Shown piece by piece: positions 17,644 through 27,365 of a DNA stretch of 64,000 bases; position 1 is the first letter of the stretch; each line of letters starts with the position of its first letter. Origin of the DNA: Pseudomonas sp. RIT-PI-S (GTDB lineage: Bacteria > Pseudomonadota > Gammaproteobacteria > Pseudomonadales > Pseudomonadaceae); the NCBI RefSeq assembly GCF_025642975.1, contig NZ_JANZKJ010000009.1:62001-126000 (forward strand). Direction: 5' to 3'. The notes beneath the pieces are model-generated. The model had not been told where the DNA came from. It searched no databases and saw only the letters and a list, made by a program, of their open reading frames with translations. Position numbers and translations under genes: made by a program.

Positions 17644-18143
17644 GCCCGCGGCCGTGCGTTTACCTGGCCGGTTTCGATGTGTTTCGTAGCGACGCGTTCG
17701 AGCGGGGCGTGCAGCTCAAGGCGCTGTGTGCCGCACACGGCCTGGAGGGGCTATACCCGCTGGACAATGCCCTGCCAGCAGCGCTGGAAGGCGAGCCGGC
17801 AGCGCGCTGGATCTACCAGCAGAACGTGGGGCTGATCCGTCGCAGCGACGCGTTGCTGGCCAATCTCAACCCCTTCCGGGGCGCCGAGCCGGACTCGGGT
17901 ACGGTGTTCGAAGTGGGGATGGCGGTGGCTTTGGGAAAACCGGTGTGGGCGTGGTTCGATCCGGCTGGGGATCTACGGACGCAAATACCTCACGATGCCA
18001 CGGGCCGAGACGCCCAGGGCCTTGCCGTGGAGGACTTCGGCCTTGCCCGAAACCTGATGCTGGCCTGCGCCTGGCACGGCTATAGCACCACCGCCGAACA
18101 AGGTGTGGCGGCGCTGGCGGCTTACCTGGAGGCTGCAAAGTAG
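17640..18143 (+). CDS. Nucleoside 2-deoxyribosyltransferase family protein
   Basis: About 167 aa from GTG 17640 (four-base overlap with the DUF72 stop); an adjacent GTG at 17637 is the alternative. PCVYLAGFDVF begins the Rossmann-like fold. DALLANLNPFRGAEPDSGT and FEVGMAVALGKPVWAW carry the expected catalytic glutamate and nucleotide-binding residues of the NDT family. The usual reaction exchanges bases between deoxynucleosides, or hydrolyses them, in nucleotide salvage or house-cleaning. Coupling to DUF72 is the only context clue. Confidence 0.85.
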   Translation: MSPRPCVYLAGFDVFRSDAFERGVQLKALCAAHGLEGLYPLDNALPAALEGEPAARWIYQQNVGLIRRSDALLANLNPFRGAEPDSGTVFEVGMAVALGKPVWAWFDPAGDLRTQIPHDATGRDAQGLAVEDFGLARNLMLACAWHGYSTTAEQGVAALAAYLEAAK

Positions 18144-18434
18144 TGGCGCCAAAAGCGTTTGCACGGTTGTGTTTCATGCGCCATCTGTTTTTGCGACAGG
18201 CGGCTCATTTTGGATCATAGTCGAAACGTGCCTGCTGAAAGGGTTCCACGGCCCGTTTTGGTCGCGAACGAGCACTGAATCACAGCGATGAAATGATCTA
18301 CGTCATGGTGGGCGCAGGAGGGGGTTTGCCCTCCAATGGCGCCGGGGCTATAACTTCAAAGCAAGCCCGGGGATTGCTGCGCTGTTGCGCTTCACCGCCT
18401 TTGCGGTCCCGGCCACTGCCCCAGGAGTACCACC
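18144..18434. other. Intergenic region with no recognised element
   Basis: About 290 bases between the deoxyribosyltransferase-like gene and the DUF1652 gene. It must hold the promoter for DUF1652. I see no convincing ORF, repeat or RNA structure. Confidence 0.5.
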
Positions 18435-18719
18435 ATGAGAACTATTGGCCTTAGCCCGCTCGAAATCAGAGGCATCGTCGAGAGGGCCTTTTTGCCGTTG
18501 GCATGCACCTGCGAACACGCCGCGGACGACTCCCTGAATATCCGCATCGAAGACCTCCACACCGGCAAGGTATATCTGGTCGCCGAAGGTGTATCCACTG
18601 ACCGTTTCGCCAGCAGCCGAGACATCAGCAACCTGATCGGCGAGCTGCGTACCCAGCTGGAGCGGTCACAATCGATTGCCAGCCGCCCCGTCGCTGCCCG
18701 GCATACCGCGCGGGCATAA
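18435..18719 (+). CDS. DUF1652 domain protein
   Basis: A 94-aa protein with CAGGAG about eight bases before the ATG. The DUF1652 pattern is clear: LSPLEIRGIVERAFLPLACTC near the start, then LNIRIEDLHTGKVYLVAEGV and a helical end with LIGELRTQLE. The family is small, soluble, of unknown function and largely confined to Pseudomonas, where many paralogues occur. It is monocistronic and converges on the quinone reductase gene. Confidence 0.9.
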   Translation: MRTIGLSPLEIRGIVERAFLPLACTCEHAADDSLNIRIEDLHTGKVYLVAEGVSTDRFASSRDISNLIGELRTQLERSQSIASRPVAARHTARA

Positions 18720-18743
18720 GCCTGCGCACGCGCTTATCTGTAA

Positions 18744-18779
18744 AGGCCCGCGCACCGCGGTGAAGCGGTTCGCGGGCTT
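18744..18779. terminator. Hairpin between convergent genes, probable terminator
   Basis: GGCCCGCG...CGCGGGC encloses a second ACCGC/GCGGT pairing, making a stable stem between the convergent DUF1652 and oxidoreductase genes. The flanking T-runs are weak, so it may instead be a REP-type palindrome. Confidence 0.5.
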
Positions 18780-18800
18780 CTCGCTCCTGTTCGAGCGTTA

Positions 18801-19808
18801 TCAAAAGCCTTCGAGCACGATCTTGCCCTGAGCCCTATGGCTTTCGATCACCGCATGCGCGCGGCGCAGGTTGGCTGCGTTGATGGTTCCGTAGTGCTCA
18901 CCCAGGGTCGTTCTGATCACCCCTTGGTCGACCAACGCCGCTACACGCTCCAACAGCTCGTGTTGGCGCGCCATGTCCGCTGTCTCGAACATCGAGCGGG
19001 TGAACATGAACTCCCAGTGCACGGACACCGACTTGCGCTTGAACGGAACGATATCCAGCGTGGCCGGGTCGTCTATCAGCGCCAGGCGCCCCTGCGGTTG
19101 CAGGACCTTCACCAGCGCAGGGAGGTGGTTGTCGGTGTGGGTCAGGCTGGCCACATAGGTCACCTGGTCGATGCCCAGCTGTGCCAGGCCTTGGTCCAGC
19201 GGCTGGCTGTGGTCCACCACGTGATGGGCGCCCAGCCCCAGGACCCACTCCCGGGTTTCTGGCCGTGAAGCGGAGCCGATCACGGTCAGCCTGGTGAGCT
19301 GCCGCGCCAGTTGCACCAACATCGAACCCACGCCCCCGGCAGCTCCGGTGACCAGCAGGGTCTGGCCCTCGCCGCCGCCTTCGGGCACCTGCAAGCGATC
19401 GAACAGCAGTTCCCAGGCGGTGATGGTCGTCAGCGGCAGCGCGGCGGCCTCGGCGTCGCCCAGGCTCGCTGGCTTGTGCCCGGCCAGGCGTTCGTCCACC
19501 AACTGGTACTGGCTGTAGCTGCCCGGGCGTTCCAGCGCGCCGGCGTAGTACACCGCATCGCCAACCTTGAACAAGCTAACGTCCGCGCCCAGGCCGCGGA
19601 CGATGCCTACTGCGTCCCAGCCCAGCACGCGGGGCTCGCTGACCTGCATGCCGGCGCGCACCTTGGTGTCCACGGGGTTGACCGCGATGGCGCGGACTTC
19701 CACCAGCAGGTCCTGGGGCCCGGCCACCGGCTGCGGCAGCTCGATGTCGAGCAGGCTATCGGGATGCTCGATGGGCAAGCCGGCTTGGCGATAGGCAACA
19801 GCTTTCAT
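18801..19808 (-). CDS. Zinc-type alcohol dehydrogenase-like / quinone oxidoreductase (MDR family)
   Basis: Starts at the ATG at 19808 (MKAVAYRQAGLPIEHPDSLL) with AAGGAAAACCCC before it; 335 aa. The upstream open frame is not used. It is a medium-chain dehydrogenase/reductase: GWDAVGIVRGLGADV in the GroES-like domain and the NADPH-binding LLVTGAAGGVGSMLVQLARQ in the Rossmann domain, then HVVDHSQPLDQGLAQLG. The structural zinc cysteines are lacking, so it belongs to the quinone reductase/ZADH branch. It is divergent from a LysR gene across 98 bp, a common activator/target layout. Confidence 0.88.
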   Translation of the reverse strand: MKAVAYRQAGLPIEHPDSLLDIELPQPVAGPQDLLVEVRAIAVNPVDTKVRAGMQVSEPRVLGWDAVGIVRGLGADVSLFKVGDAVYYAGALERPGSYSQYQLVDERLAGHKPASLGDAEAAALPLTTITAWELLFDRLQVPEGGGEGQTLLVTGAAGGVGSMLVQLARQLTRLTVIGSASRPETREWVLGLGAHHVVDHSQPLDQGLAQLGIDQVTYVASLTHTDNHLPALVKVLQPQGRLALIDDPATLDIVPFKRKSVSVHWEFMFTRSMFETADMARQHELLERVAALVDQGVIRTTLGEHYGTINAANLRRAHAVIESHRAQGKIVLEGF

Positions 19809-19906
19809 GGGGTTTTCCTTCAGGGGTTCGAAAGGCCAATGGTGGCGCTTTTGTGTTTTTCGAAAAACCGGCAAAATCCAGCAACACTTTCTCTGCCAGA
19901 GTGAAA

Positions 19907-20824
19907 ATGGTCCGGCTCGATGATCTCAAGTTGTTTATCCGCACCGCGGCGCTGGGTAGCTTTTCTAACGCCGCGCGAGAAGCAGGGCTGTTGCCAGGCC
20001 AAGCCAGCGCGGCGATCAAGCGCCTGGAGCGGGCGCTGGATATCCGCCTGTTCGCCCGTTCCACCCGCAGCCTGCGGCTGACTGCCGAAGGCCAGCACTA
20101 CCTGCCTTTCGCTTGCCAGGCCCTGGACGCATTGCAGGAAGGGCACGGGCAGTTGCATCAGGCTCGGCAGGCCCTGCAAGGCAATCTGCACCTGGCGGCG
20201 CCCTCGGACCTGGGGCGTAACCTGCTGCTGGGCTGGCTGGGGGAATTTCGCAGGGCCTATCCCGGGCTCAGCCTACGGCTGTTCCTGTCTGATCAGGTCA
20301 CAGACGTGTTCCGCGACCCCATCGACGTGGCGATCCGGTATGCCGTCAAGGCCGACGCCAGTTTCATCGCCCTGCCGCTCGCTCCGGCCAATCACCGCGT
20401 GCTGGTGGCGTCGCCGGCCTACCTGGCCCGTGCCGGCCGCCCAGAAAACCTTGAAGCACTGGCTGCACACCATTGCCTGCTGTATGTGCTGGGCGATGGC
20501 GTGTACGCCAAATGGCGGTTTTACCGGGGCGAGGGCATGCGCCAGGACATCACCGTCGGCGGTGCGTTGATCAGCGACGATGCCGACGTGGTGCGCCGCT
20601 GGGCCGTGGCGGGTGAGGGCATTGCGTGCAAGTCCTGGTTGGACGTGTGCGCGGATGTACAGGCCGGCCGGCTTGAGGTGCTGCTGCCACACTGGCGCGG
20701 TGAAGCGGTGCCGCTCTACCTGGTGTGCCCACACCGCCAACAGTTTTCCCCAGTGGTGCAGGCCCTGCACCAGTGGTTGCGCGAGTGCCTGGCGCAATTA
20801 CCGGCGCCGCCTGCGCAGCTTTAA
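19907..20824 (+). CDS. LysR-family transcriptional regulator
   Basis: Starts at the ATG at 19907 with AGAG just upstream, giving 305 aa (MVRLDDLKLFIRTAALGSFS). The winged helix-turn-helix spans residues 5-63, with LLPGQASAAIKRLERALDIR. The C-terminal effector domain includes LHLAAPSDLGRNLLLGWLGE and IRYAVKADASFIALPLA, typical of the AaeR/CrgA-like branch. It probably controls the divergent oxidoreductase gene, 98 bases away. Confidence 0.9.
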   Translation: MVRLDDLKLFIRTAALGSFSNAAREAGLLPGQASAAIKRLERALDIRLFARSTRSLRLTAEGQHYLPFACQALDALQEGHGQLHQARQALQGNLHLAAPSDLGRNLLLGWLGEFRRAYPGLSLRLFLSDQVTDVFRDPIDVAIRYAVKADASFIALPLAPANHRVLVASPAYLARAGRPENLEALAAHHCLLYVLGDGVYAKWRFYRGEGMRQDITVGGALISDDADVVRRWAVAGEGIACKSWLDVCADVQAGRLEVLLPHWRGEAVPLYLVCPHRQQFSPVVQALHQWLRECLAQLPAPPAQL

Positions 20825-20884
20825 GTAACGCTCGCAGCGGCGATGGCTCCCTAGGCTTGGCAGCCTCTCAAAAAGGAGCTTGCC

Positions 20885-23800
20885 ATGCCTGAACACTCAA
20901 CGAATGCCCTTTATAAGGACCTGATCGCTGCCCGCCTGCCGACTTGGCTCGCTGGCGCCAGCCTTGAGCGTCTGCAACAGCTGGACGCGCTGACCGCCCG
21001 CGCCGAGGCTTCGCGCCGTGCCCTTGGAGCGGCGGCGCTGCGTCTGCCGCGCTACAGCGCATACGCCAGTGAACAGTTGGGCCGCCTGCTGCATGACTTG
21101 GGCGAGCAGGACGTCGATCCGAACGTTGCGATGCTGTACTGGGTCGACCCGGATGAGGACAATTCCGCGCTGACCTGCACCCTGGTACAGGCAGCGATAC
21201 GCAATTTCAGTGAAGCTGACACCGAGCCGGATGCCTTCGGGCCGGGGTCGGGGTTGTTCGGCAGAGTGGGCGCCGATGGCGACCCCGACCCGGCCAGCCG
21301 CCTCGGCACCACCCCCTGGGCCTTTGCCAAAGCCTGCCGCCAGGCAGACGTGGGCGCCGGGTTCGCCACCCTCCTGGCCAGCCAGGTGCCCGCCCAATTG
21401 CCGCCCACGGAGCATACCGCGACCGTAACCTTCCCACGGCTGTTCTGCGAAGCCGACCGCGACGCCCTGGCGAGCGAGGCGTGCATCGCCAGGCTCAAGG
21501 GCACCATCGACAGCATCGGAGAAGCACTGCTGGCCAACTGGGCGCTGGCGCCCGACCCAACCATCGCGCCTTTGCCCGCAGCCGCCAAGCGCTTGCAACT
21601 GGCCGGCTTTGAGCTGGATCGGGTGTTGGTGATCCTGGCGGACCGAAACCAGGGCGAGGGCAGGCCCTGTTTGCTCTATGTGCCCAACGACCCGCAGTCC
21701 CCGCTTACCCAGTTCCCCAGCCCAGACGCCATGAGTGCCGAACTGCAGGCCCGCTTGGCCCACCCGGCGTACCTCAGGTTTCTTGCTGGCTGTGTGACGC
21801 TCGACGATGAGGCGGCATTCATCCGCGCCGTGGAAGGGCCACCTCCGGCCGATTTCGACCGGTTGTTCACTACCGCGATGAACCCGCTCAAGGCATTGGA
21901 CCTTTCGGTCGGGGTGCTCCAAGGGCAATGGAAGGTAGACCGGCCCAGGATCGCTACCGCGTTTTTACCTTTGCATGACCTCTTCAGCCAGCGTTACGCC
22001 AGTTGGGCGCGGCACACACTGGCCAACGCAGCGACGCTGGCGGTGCCTACGGCCCGCGCCGACCGCCTCGCCGCCCTGGCGCGTCATGAGCACTGGGTTG
22101 CCTTGGGTGAGCAACTGGGCCTGTTCGTGCTGTCGTTCATACCTGGCGTGGGCCATGTGATCGCCGTGTATTCGATGGTGCAAACCCTTCGCAGCGTCTT
22201 CGATGCCTCCCGCGCATGGCTGCAAGGCGACGAGCGCGTGGCCCGGTCGCTGCTGTTGGGCGCCGTTGAGAACGCACGGTTTCTGCTGCCCAGCGAACAT
22301 AGCCCGACCGACGCTGAACGGCAGGACCTGCTGGGCCGCTTGCAACTGGTTGCCGATCAACACGGCCAAAGCCGCCTATGGGTTCCCGACCTGGCCATGC
22401 TAGGTAGCCCTGAGGCGCCGGCGGGGGCCGGCCCGTTGCCGCCCGACGGGGTGCTGCGAGTGGGCAACCGTGCGTGGGTGCACCTGCCTGATACGTACAT
22501 TGAGGTGGCGCCTGGCGCCACGCCCTATGTGGCAGAGCCCATTCGCTCAGCCGATGAGCGCGGGCATGCTCCACGGTTGCTCGGCAACGGCCGAGGCGGC
22601 TGGCGTAGCGAAGACGAGCTGCCCGAGCAGTGGTCGGCGGCTATGCTGGTCCGCCGCTCTAGTGCGGAGGCGGTGGACCTGGACGACCTGACCGTAACGC
22701 AGGTACGGCAATGGGCAGGTGTCGACAGCTCGAGCCTGCAAGGCCGCGCCCTGCGCGGGGAGCCGCTACCGGGCACGCTGGGGTACCTGCTGCGGCGCCG
22801 GGCCCTGCTGCGTGATATCGGCCAGGCCGCCGCCGCGCTGCGCGATACTGCTCGCCAGCCGTTGGTTCATCCCGCCGTGGTGCGCACCCTCACCGGCCTT
22901 CCAGGGTGGCCGGCGCAGGTGGGGATCGAGCTGGCCCGGGCCGACGGCGCGGTTTCCGAATTGCAGCCCGAGGTGATACGCAGCGTGCGCCTGACCTCTG
23001 GGGAGTTGATGGATGGCAGCTGGGTCGAGGCCCTGTTCGTGCAGTTGCAGGACGTCGACCTCGGCCCCTTGATAGGCAGGGCAGTGTCCGTTGAAGAAGC
23101 CAGCCAGCGCCTTGGCCGCGGCTGGGCCGAGGTGATCGAGCGGCAGCGTGACAGTTTGCTCGATGCTCTGAGCGGCAACGACGGGCTGTCGGAGCCGGCG
23201 GATGATGTGGCGGCTCAGAGGGCGGTCCTTGCCAGGCAGTTCCCGAGCCTGCCCCGTGATGTGCTGGACGACCTGCTGAGTGCTTGCGACAGCGTGCAAT
23301 TGACAAGGCTGAACGCCGGCAGGGTACCCCTGGCGATCGCAGAACTGGCGGCGCAATACCAGCGCCAGCTACGCATTGGCCTCGCCTGCGAGGCCCTTCA
23401 TGACGGCCGCTCTACGGCCGATCGCGATGCCTTGCTCATGGGCCTGCTGCCCAGCCTTGAAGGCTGGCCGCCAGGGCTGGCCATCGAGCTGCGCCAGGGA
23501 GGGGCAGCGGGCCCATTGCTACGCCGCGCGGGCCCGGAGCAGGCGGCCGCCCATGTGATCGCGGTGGAACATGGCCGCTACCGGGCTTATGGCCTGGCGC
23601 CACCCACCGTCGAGCAGGGGGGCACTCTCGAGCACGCTGTCATCAGCATTTTGCATAGACAGGCCGGTAGGCTGGCCCATGCCCTGAGCAATGTGCACAG
23701 CCTGCGCGAACGTCTGGTGGCCATGGCTATCGCCCATCAGCCCGAGTTGCATCGCTGGCTGGGGATGGCGGGCAATACCCGGCGGTTCTTCCGCGCGCCC

Positions 23801-26032
23801 ACGCGCTTCGCAGACGGGCGCCTGGGCTATGCGCTCAGTGGCAGAGGCGCGGGGTCCCCACCCCATTCACGCCCAGACACCATCAGTTACTTGCTCAGGG
23901 CGCTGTACCCGGACGTGGACCTGGCCACCCTGCAAACGCTGCGTGGCGAAGTGGGCGAGGGAGCAGCCGCGGTGGAGGAAATTACCCGTCGCCGCCGAGA
24001 GCTCAGTGAACTCAGGGTACAACTGGGCGACTGGCTCAGGGGCGCAAGCAGCGCGCCGCGCGCGCCCAGCGCCGCTGCCCGGCCGGCCCGCGAGCTGACG
24101 GTCAGGGTGATGCTGCAGGCGTGGCAGCGGCGGTTCATCTGCACACGCGCCACGCTCGGCGATGGGCCCGTGCGCCACTCGCTCAGCCTGGCCTACCTGC
24201 AAATCCGTGCCAGCCTGCCGGTGGTGGAGGTGAGCTTTCCTCACATTCTCGAACTGGAGCTGGTAGGCATGGGGCTCGAGCGGGTGGATCCTGCCTTCCT
24301 GGCGATGTTCCCCAACGCGCGCATACTGCACTTGGATGGCAACCGGCTGCGCGAGCTACCAGGCGGGCCGTCGTGGGTCAGCCGGCTACGCGAGGCGCAC
24401 CTGCGCGACCTGGGGCCAGAATGCGCGCCGCAGCTTTTGCCCTGGCTGCAGCCCTCGTCTGGCGCGCTGCAACGCCTGGACCTGTCGAACAACCCAACCC
24501 TGCCTACCGACCAGTTGCTGTCATGGCTGGGCCAGTTCCAAAGGCTTCAAGAGTTGCAGCTGGACTACAACGAGATCCGGCTCACGGTCGAGACGCAAGA
24601 CGCCTTCGCCGCGCTCGCCCAGCTTGAAATGCTCTCGCTGGACGGCAACCCGCTTGGCATGGCGCCGAATGTCCAGTCGTTGAGCCGCCTCTCCCGGCTA
24701 TCCATCGCTGAGGCTCGATTGCAGGCCATACCACCGGGGCTCGATGCCTTGATGGCTCAGCCTGATCTGCGGCTGACGTACATCAACCTGGCGGACAACG
24801 CCATCCGCCAGCTTCCCGACCTCACGACTACGGAGTTCTTCCGCCGTAACCGCCAGGCCGAAGGGGACAGACGAGCGATGGACCTGAACCTCGACGGCAA
24901 TCCCCTCGATGCCCAGGCGGTCGCCATGCTCGGCCACTCGGGGTTCGAGTTCGACCCAGGCGCGGATGGGGCCGGCCATCAGGTAGCCGCAGAGGACGTC
25001 TGGTTGCTGGGTTGTCCGGAACCCCTACAGGGGCTGATCCGCAATGCCCGCGAAGAACCCAGCGCGCAAGCGTTTTATCAGGTGCTCGGTGAGGTGGTCC
25101 GTACGGGGCCATACCTGCGAGGCCGTACGGCGGAACAGCGCCAAGAGGCTGTCAGCCGCGCCTGGATGCTGGCCGAGCTCGTGCTGATGCCTGGCCCGGA
25201 TGCGCTGCCAGGCCTGACCGAGTTGCGCGATCGCTTGTTCGAAATGGCCACCGAGGCGAGGGCAACGTGCGGTGATGGCGTGGCATTGACCCTCGATCAA
25301 TTCGAGGCGGAAGTGAGCGTGTGGCGGGCGATTGCCGGATCAGCCGTGGGCGACGAAAACGGGCCGCTGCTGGCCGCCCTGACGCCTGCCCGCGGCCTGC
25401 ACCGGCAGGCGCTGCTCGACGCCCAGGCGCAGCGCCTGGTGCGGGCCCGCGTGGCGCGCCTGGCGGGCAGGGAAGCACCTGACCCGGCGACCGACCTGGC
25501 CGATGAAGTGCCGCCACACCAGTTGGACATCGGTATCGATGAAGTGGAACTACGCCTGTTGCTGCGCCAGCTGCTGCAGCATGAACTGGAGCTTCCGCAG
25601 GTCAGTGAGCGGTTGTACGCCTCTGTGGTCGCGCCTGCCACGGTCTTGAGGATCGCCGCGCGGGTTCGTGCGCTGGATACCCGCGAAGGCTTCGCCCAGT
25701 GGCTGGTGAACCACCAGCAGACCTGGCGGCTGGCGCTGGAGCGGCGCTACGCGGCGGAGTTCGAGCAGGTCCGGGAGCCGTACAACGAGGCACTGGCCTA
25801 TGTGCTTGAGCGTGCCGCCGGCGAGTCGGCAGGCGACCCACTGGGCCCTGCCGTGCTGGACCTGCTGGAAGCCGTCGAGCCCAATGTGCAATGGCGGAAC
25901 GCGGCAGGCGGCGATGTTCTTCCAGTGCTGAGTGAACAACAGGCCTACCTGTTGAGCCAACGCCTGAGCGAGCGCTTCAACCTGGCGCTCGATGCGCTGC
26001 GCTTGCGCCTTACCCTCGGCCTTATCGGCTAA
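20885..26032 (+). CDS. Giant LRR/NEL-type E3 ubiquitin ligase-like protein, copy 1
   Basis: A 1715-aa protein with AAAAGGAG before the ATG. The N-terminal ~650 residues resemble the dermonecrotic-toxin-like (DUF6543) region of large Pseudomonas proteins, with a hydrophobic stretch near 405-430 (LGLFVLSFIPGVGHVIAVYS). Leucine-rich repeats occupy ~1115-1320 (LHLDGNRLRELPGG, LQRLDLSNNPTLP, LEMLSLDGNPLG, INLADNAIRQLP). The C-terminus (~1360-1715) matches a NEL domain: ATCGDGVALTLDQFEAEV holds the Cys-x-Asp catalytic motif, Cys1462 and Asp1464. NEL enzymes of Shigella and Salmonella (IpaH, SspH) transfer ubiquitin to host proteins. There is no signal peptide, and no secretion genes or chaperone gene lie nearby. 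It is a paralogue of 28472-33583. Domain calls are strong; role is inferred. Confidence 0.88.
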   Translation: MPEHSTNALYKDLIAARLPTWLAGASLERLQQLDALTARAEASRRALGAAALRLPRYSAYASEQLGRLLHDLGEQDVDPNVAMLYWVDPDEDNSALTCTLVQAAIRNFSEADTEPDAFGPGSGLFGRVGADGDPDPASRLGTTPWAFAKACRQADVGAGFATLLASQVPAQLPPTEHTATVTFPRLFCEADRDALASEACIARLKGTIDSIGEALLANWALAPDPTIAPLPAAAKRLQLAGFELDRVLVILADRNQGEGRPCLLYVPNDPQSPLTQFPSPDAMSAELQARLAHPAYLRFLAGCVTLDDEAAFIRAVEGPPPADFDRLFTTAMNPLKALDLSVGVLQGQWKVDRPRIATAFLPLHDLFSQRYASWARHTLANAATLAVPTARADRLAALARHEHWVALGEQLGLFVLSFIPGVGHVIAVYSMVQTLRSVFDASRAWLQGDERVARSLLLGAVENARFLLPSEHSPTDAERQDLLGRLQLVADQHGQSRLWVPDLAMLGSPEAPAGAGPLPPDGVLRVGNRAWVHLPDTYIEVAPGATPYVAEPIRSADERGHAPRLLGNGRGGWRSEDELPEQWSAAMLVRRSSAEAVDLDDLTVTQVRQWAGVDSSSLQGRALRGEPLPGTLGYLLRRRALLRDIGQAAAALRDTARQPLVHPAVVRTLTGLPGWPAQVGIELARADGAVSELQPEVIRSVRLTSGELMDGSWVEALFVQLQDVDLGPLIGRAVSVEEASQRLGRGWAEVIERQRDSLLDALSGNDGLSEPADDVAAQRAVLARQFPSLPRDVLDDLLSACDSVQLTRLNAGRVPLAIAELAAQYQRQLRIGLACEALHDGRSTADRDALLMGLLPSLEGWPPGLAIELRQGGAAGPLLRRAGPEQAAAHVIAVEHGRYRAYGLAPPTVEQGGTLEHAVISILHRQAGRLAHALSNVHSLRERLVAMAIAHQPELHRWLGMAGNTRRFFRAPTRFADGRLGYALSGRGAGSPPHSRPDTISYLLRALYPDVDLATLQTLRGEVGEGAAAVEEITRRRRELSELRVQLGDWLRGASSAPRAPSAAARPARELTVRVMLQAWQRRFICTRATLGDGPVRHSLSLAYLQIRASLPVVEVSFPHILELELVGMGLERVDPAFLAMFPNARILHLDGNRLRELPGGPSWVSRLREAHLRDLGPECAPQLLPWLQPSSGALQRLDLSNNPTLPTDQLLSWLGQFQRLQELQLDYNEIRLTVETQDAFAALAQLEMLSLDGNPLGMAPNVQSLSRLSRLSIAEARLQAIPPGLDALMAQPDLRLTYINLADNAIRQLPDLTTTEFFRRNRQAEGDRRAMDLNLDGNPLDAQAVAMLGHSGFEFDPGADGAGHQVAAEDVWLLGCPEPLQGLIRNAREEPSAQAFYQVLGEVVRTGPYLRGRTAEQRQEAVSRAWMLAELVLMPGPDALPGLTELRDRLFEMATEARATCGDGVALTLDQFEAEVSVWRAIAGSAVGDENGPLLAALTPARGLHRQALLDAQAQRLVRARVARLAGREAPDPATDLADEVPPHQLDIGIDEVELRLLLRQLLQHELELPQVSERLYASVVAPATVLRIAARVRALDTREGFAQWLVNHQQTWRLALERRYAAEFEQVREPYNEALAYVLERAAGESAGDPLGPAVLDLLEAVEPNVQWRNAAGGDVLPVLSEQQAYLLSQRLSERFNLALDALRLRLTLGLIG

Positions 26033-26069
26033 AAAAAAGGCGCTTGCGGGGTTTCCCGCAAGCGCCTGG
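26033..26069 (-). terminator. Strong terminator for the SCP2 gene
   Basis: AGGCGCTTGCGGG-GTTTC-CCGCAAGCGCCT is a 12-13-bp perfect stem. On the minus strand it is followed by eight T residues, so it ends the SCP2 transcript; it overlaps the 3' edge of the convergent NEL gene. Confidence 0.9.
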
Positions 26070-26083
26070 GTGATACGTGTCGA

Positions 26084-26398
26084 TTACTGAGGGAACAGCT
26101 CGCTCAGTTTCATCGCCAGCATCATGTCGCCCTCAGCCCGCAGCTTGCCGCCCATGAAGGCCTGCATGCCGTCGGTGGAGCCGTCGACGATGCCCTTGAG
26201 GGTCTCGCTGTCCATGACGAGGGTCACTTGGGCGTCTGGGTTTTCGCCTTCCTGGATGTCGCAGGTGCTGTCCTTGACCACCAGGCTGTAGTGTTCGGCC
26301 TCATCGATACGGAAACCGAATACCAGGTCCAGGCCAGCGGCGGCGGCTGGGTTGAACTTCGATTTCATGGTTTCAATCGCGTCTTTTACGTCGCTCAT
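26084..26398 (-). CDS. SCP2 sterol-carrier domain protein
   Basis: A 104-aa single-domain protein, cytoplasmic. It begins MSDVKDAIETMKSKFNP and shows the SCP2 pattern of an alternating strand region (LDLVFGFRIDEAEHYSLVVK) and the C-terminal GIVDGSTDGMQAFMGGKLRA. SCP2 domains bind lipids or acyl-CoA; the bacterial role is unknown. AAGGACGCTTAC precedes the ATG. A histidine phosphatase gene lies just upstream on the same strand. Confidence 0.9.
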   Translation of the reverse strand: MSDVKDAIETMKSKFNPAAAAGLDLVFGFRIDEAEHYSLVVKDSTCDIQEGENPDAQVTLVMDSETLKGIVDGSTDGMQAFMGGKLRAEGDMMLAMKLSELFPQ

Positions 26399-26437
26399 GT
26401 AAGCGTCCTTTTCATTTAGGGGGCTGGTGTCGTGGCG

Positions 26438-27136
26438 CTAGCGCCAGGTAACGAGTTCGGGAGCCCGCGCCAGTTGCAGGTGCGCGTGGCTGTTGAAAGA
26501 CGCCAGGGTGACGTCGGTGCCGCGAAAACGCAGGTGGCTCAGCGAGCTGTTGTAGATCTGCCAGTTCAGGCGGAAGGCTTCGCTGGCGGCCAGGCCGGTG
26601 TAGCGATGGAGCAGTGCGGTGATTACCCCGCCGGAGGTGAAGATGGCAACGTTCTCGCCCGGCCGGGCCGCCGCTAGCACCTCATCCAGCGCCTCGCCGG
26701 TGCGCGCCAGGAACGCTGCCCAGGATTCGCTGGCGGCCGGGCCCTCGGCGCCGTCGAGCCACCGCTCGATGATGCGTTCGAACAGGCGCTGGAATTGTGC
26801 GGGGTGATCAGCGGCGTTGCGCAGGATGTGCAGCGCCTCGGGCTCGTCGGGGACCAAGCCTGGCACCAGGGCACGGATCACGCCCTGGGCATCGAATTCG
26901 TCGAAACGGGCATCGGTCTGCAAGCCAGGGGCGCCGGGAAGCTTGGCCAGGGCATGGGTCGCGGTATCCTGCTGGCGGCGCAGGCCACCGGCGAAACAAC
27001 GGTCGAGGCGAATGCCCGCGTCGGCAAGGAACCCCCCCAACAGCTGCGCCTGGCGCACGCCCAACGGCGAGAGCACGTCGTAGTCGCTCGCGCCGAACGA
27101 GGCCTGGCCATGCCGGATGAGATAAAGGTTACCCAC
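26438..27136 (-). CDS. Histidine phosphatase family protein (phosphoglycerate-mutase-like)
   Basis: GTG at 27136 gives 232 aa beginning VGNLYLIRHGQASFGASDYD, where RHG is the catalytic phospho-histidine motif at the expected distance from the N-terminus. An ATG at 27172 is possible but would add 12 unusual residues. A second conserved region, NVAIFTSGGVITALLHR, aligns with the distal active-site histidine position, though the usual His is replaced around TSGG. The enzymes dephosphorylate small molecules; the substrate here is unknown. It lies 39 bases upstream of the SCP2 gene and is probably co-transcribed with it. Confidence 0.85.
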   Translation of the reverse strand: MGNLYLIRHGQASFGASDYDVLSPLGVRQAQLLGGFLADAGIRLDRCFAGGLRRQQDTATHALAKLPGAPGLQTDARFDEFDAQGVIRALVPGLVPDEPEALHILRNAADHPAQFQRLFERIIERWLDGAEGPAASESWAAFLARTGEALDEVLAAARPGENVAIFTSGGVITALLHRYTGLAASEAFRLNWQIYNSSLSHLRFRGTDVTLASFNSHAHLQLARAPELVTWR

Positions 27137-27365
27137 GTGCTGTGCCCACCGCTGACGCCCGCCGCTGTGCAATGCAATTGTGGGGGAGGTTAGGTGTGAG
27201 GATCGGGCCTGTCAAACGAATTTCATACAAGCGTTTCAAAAGGCCGTTTCATTCACGTCGTGGGCCATTAGCCCTGCCGGCGGCCGAGCACGCAGAGGCT
27301 GGCTATCCCCAGCGCACGCTCGCCGGTATGCTGATGGACGTTTTCCATTCGTTGCAGGAGTCACC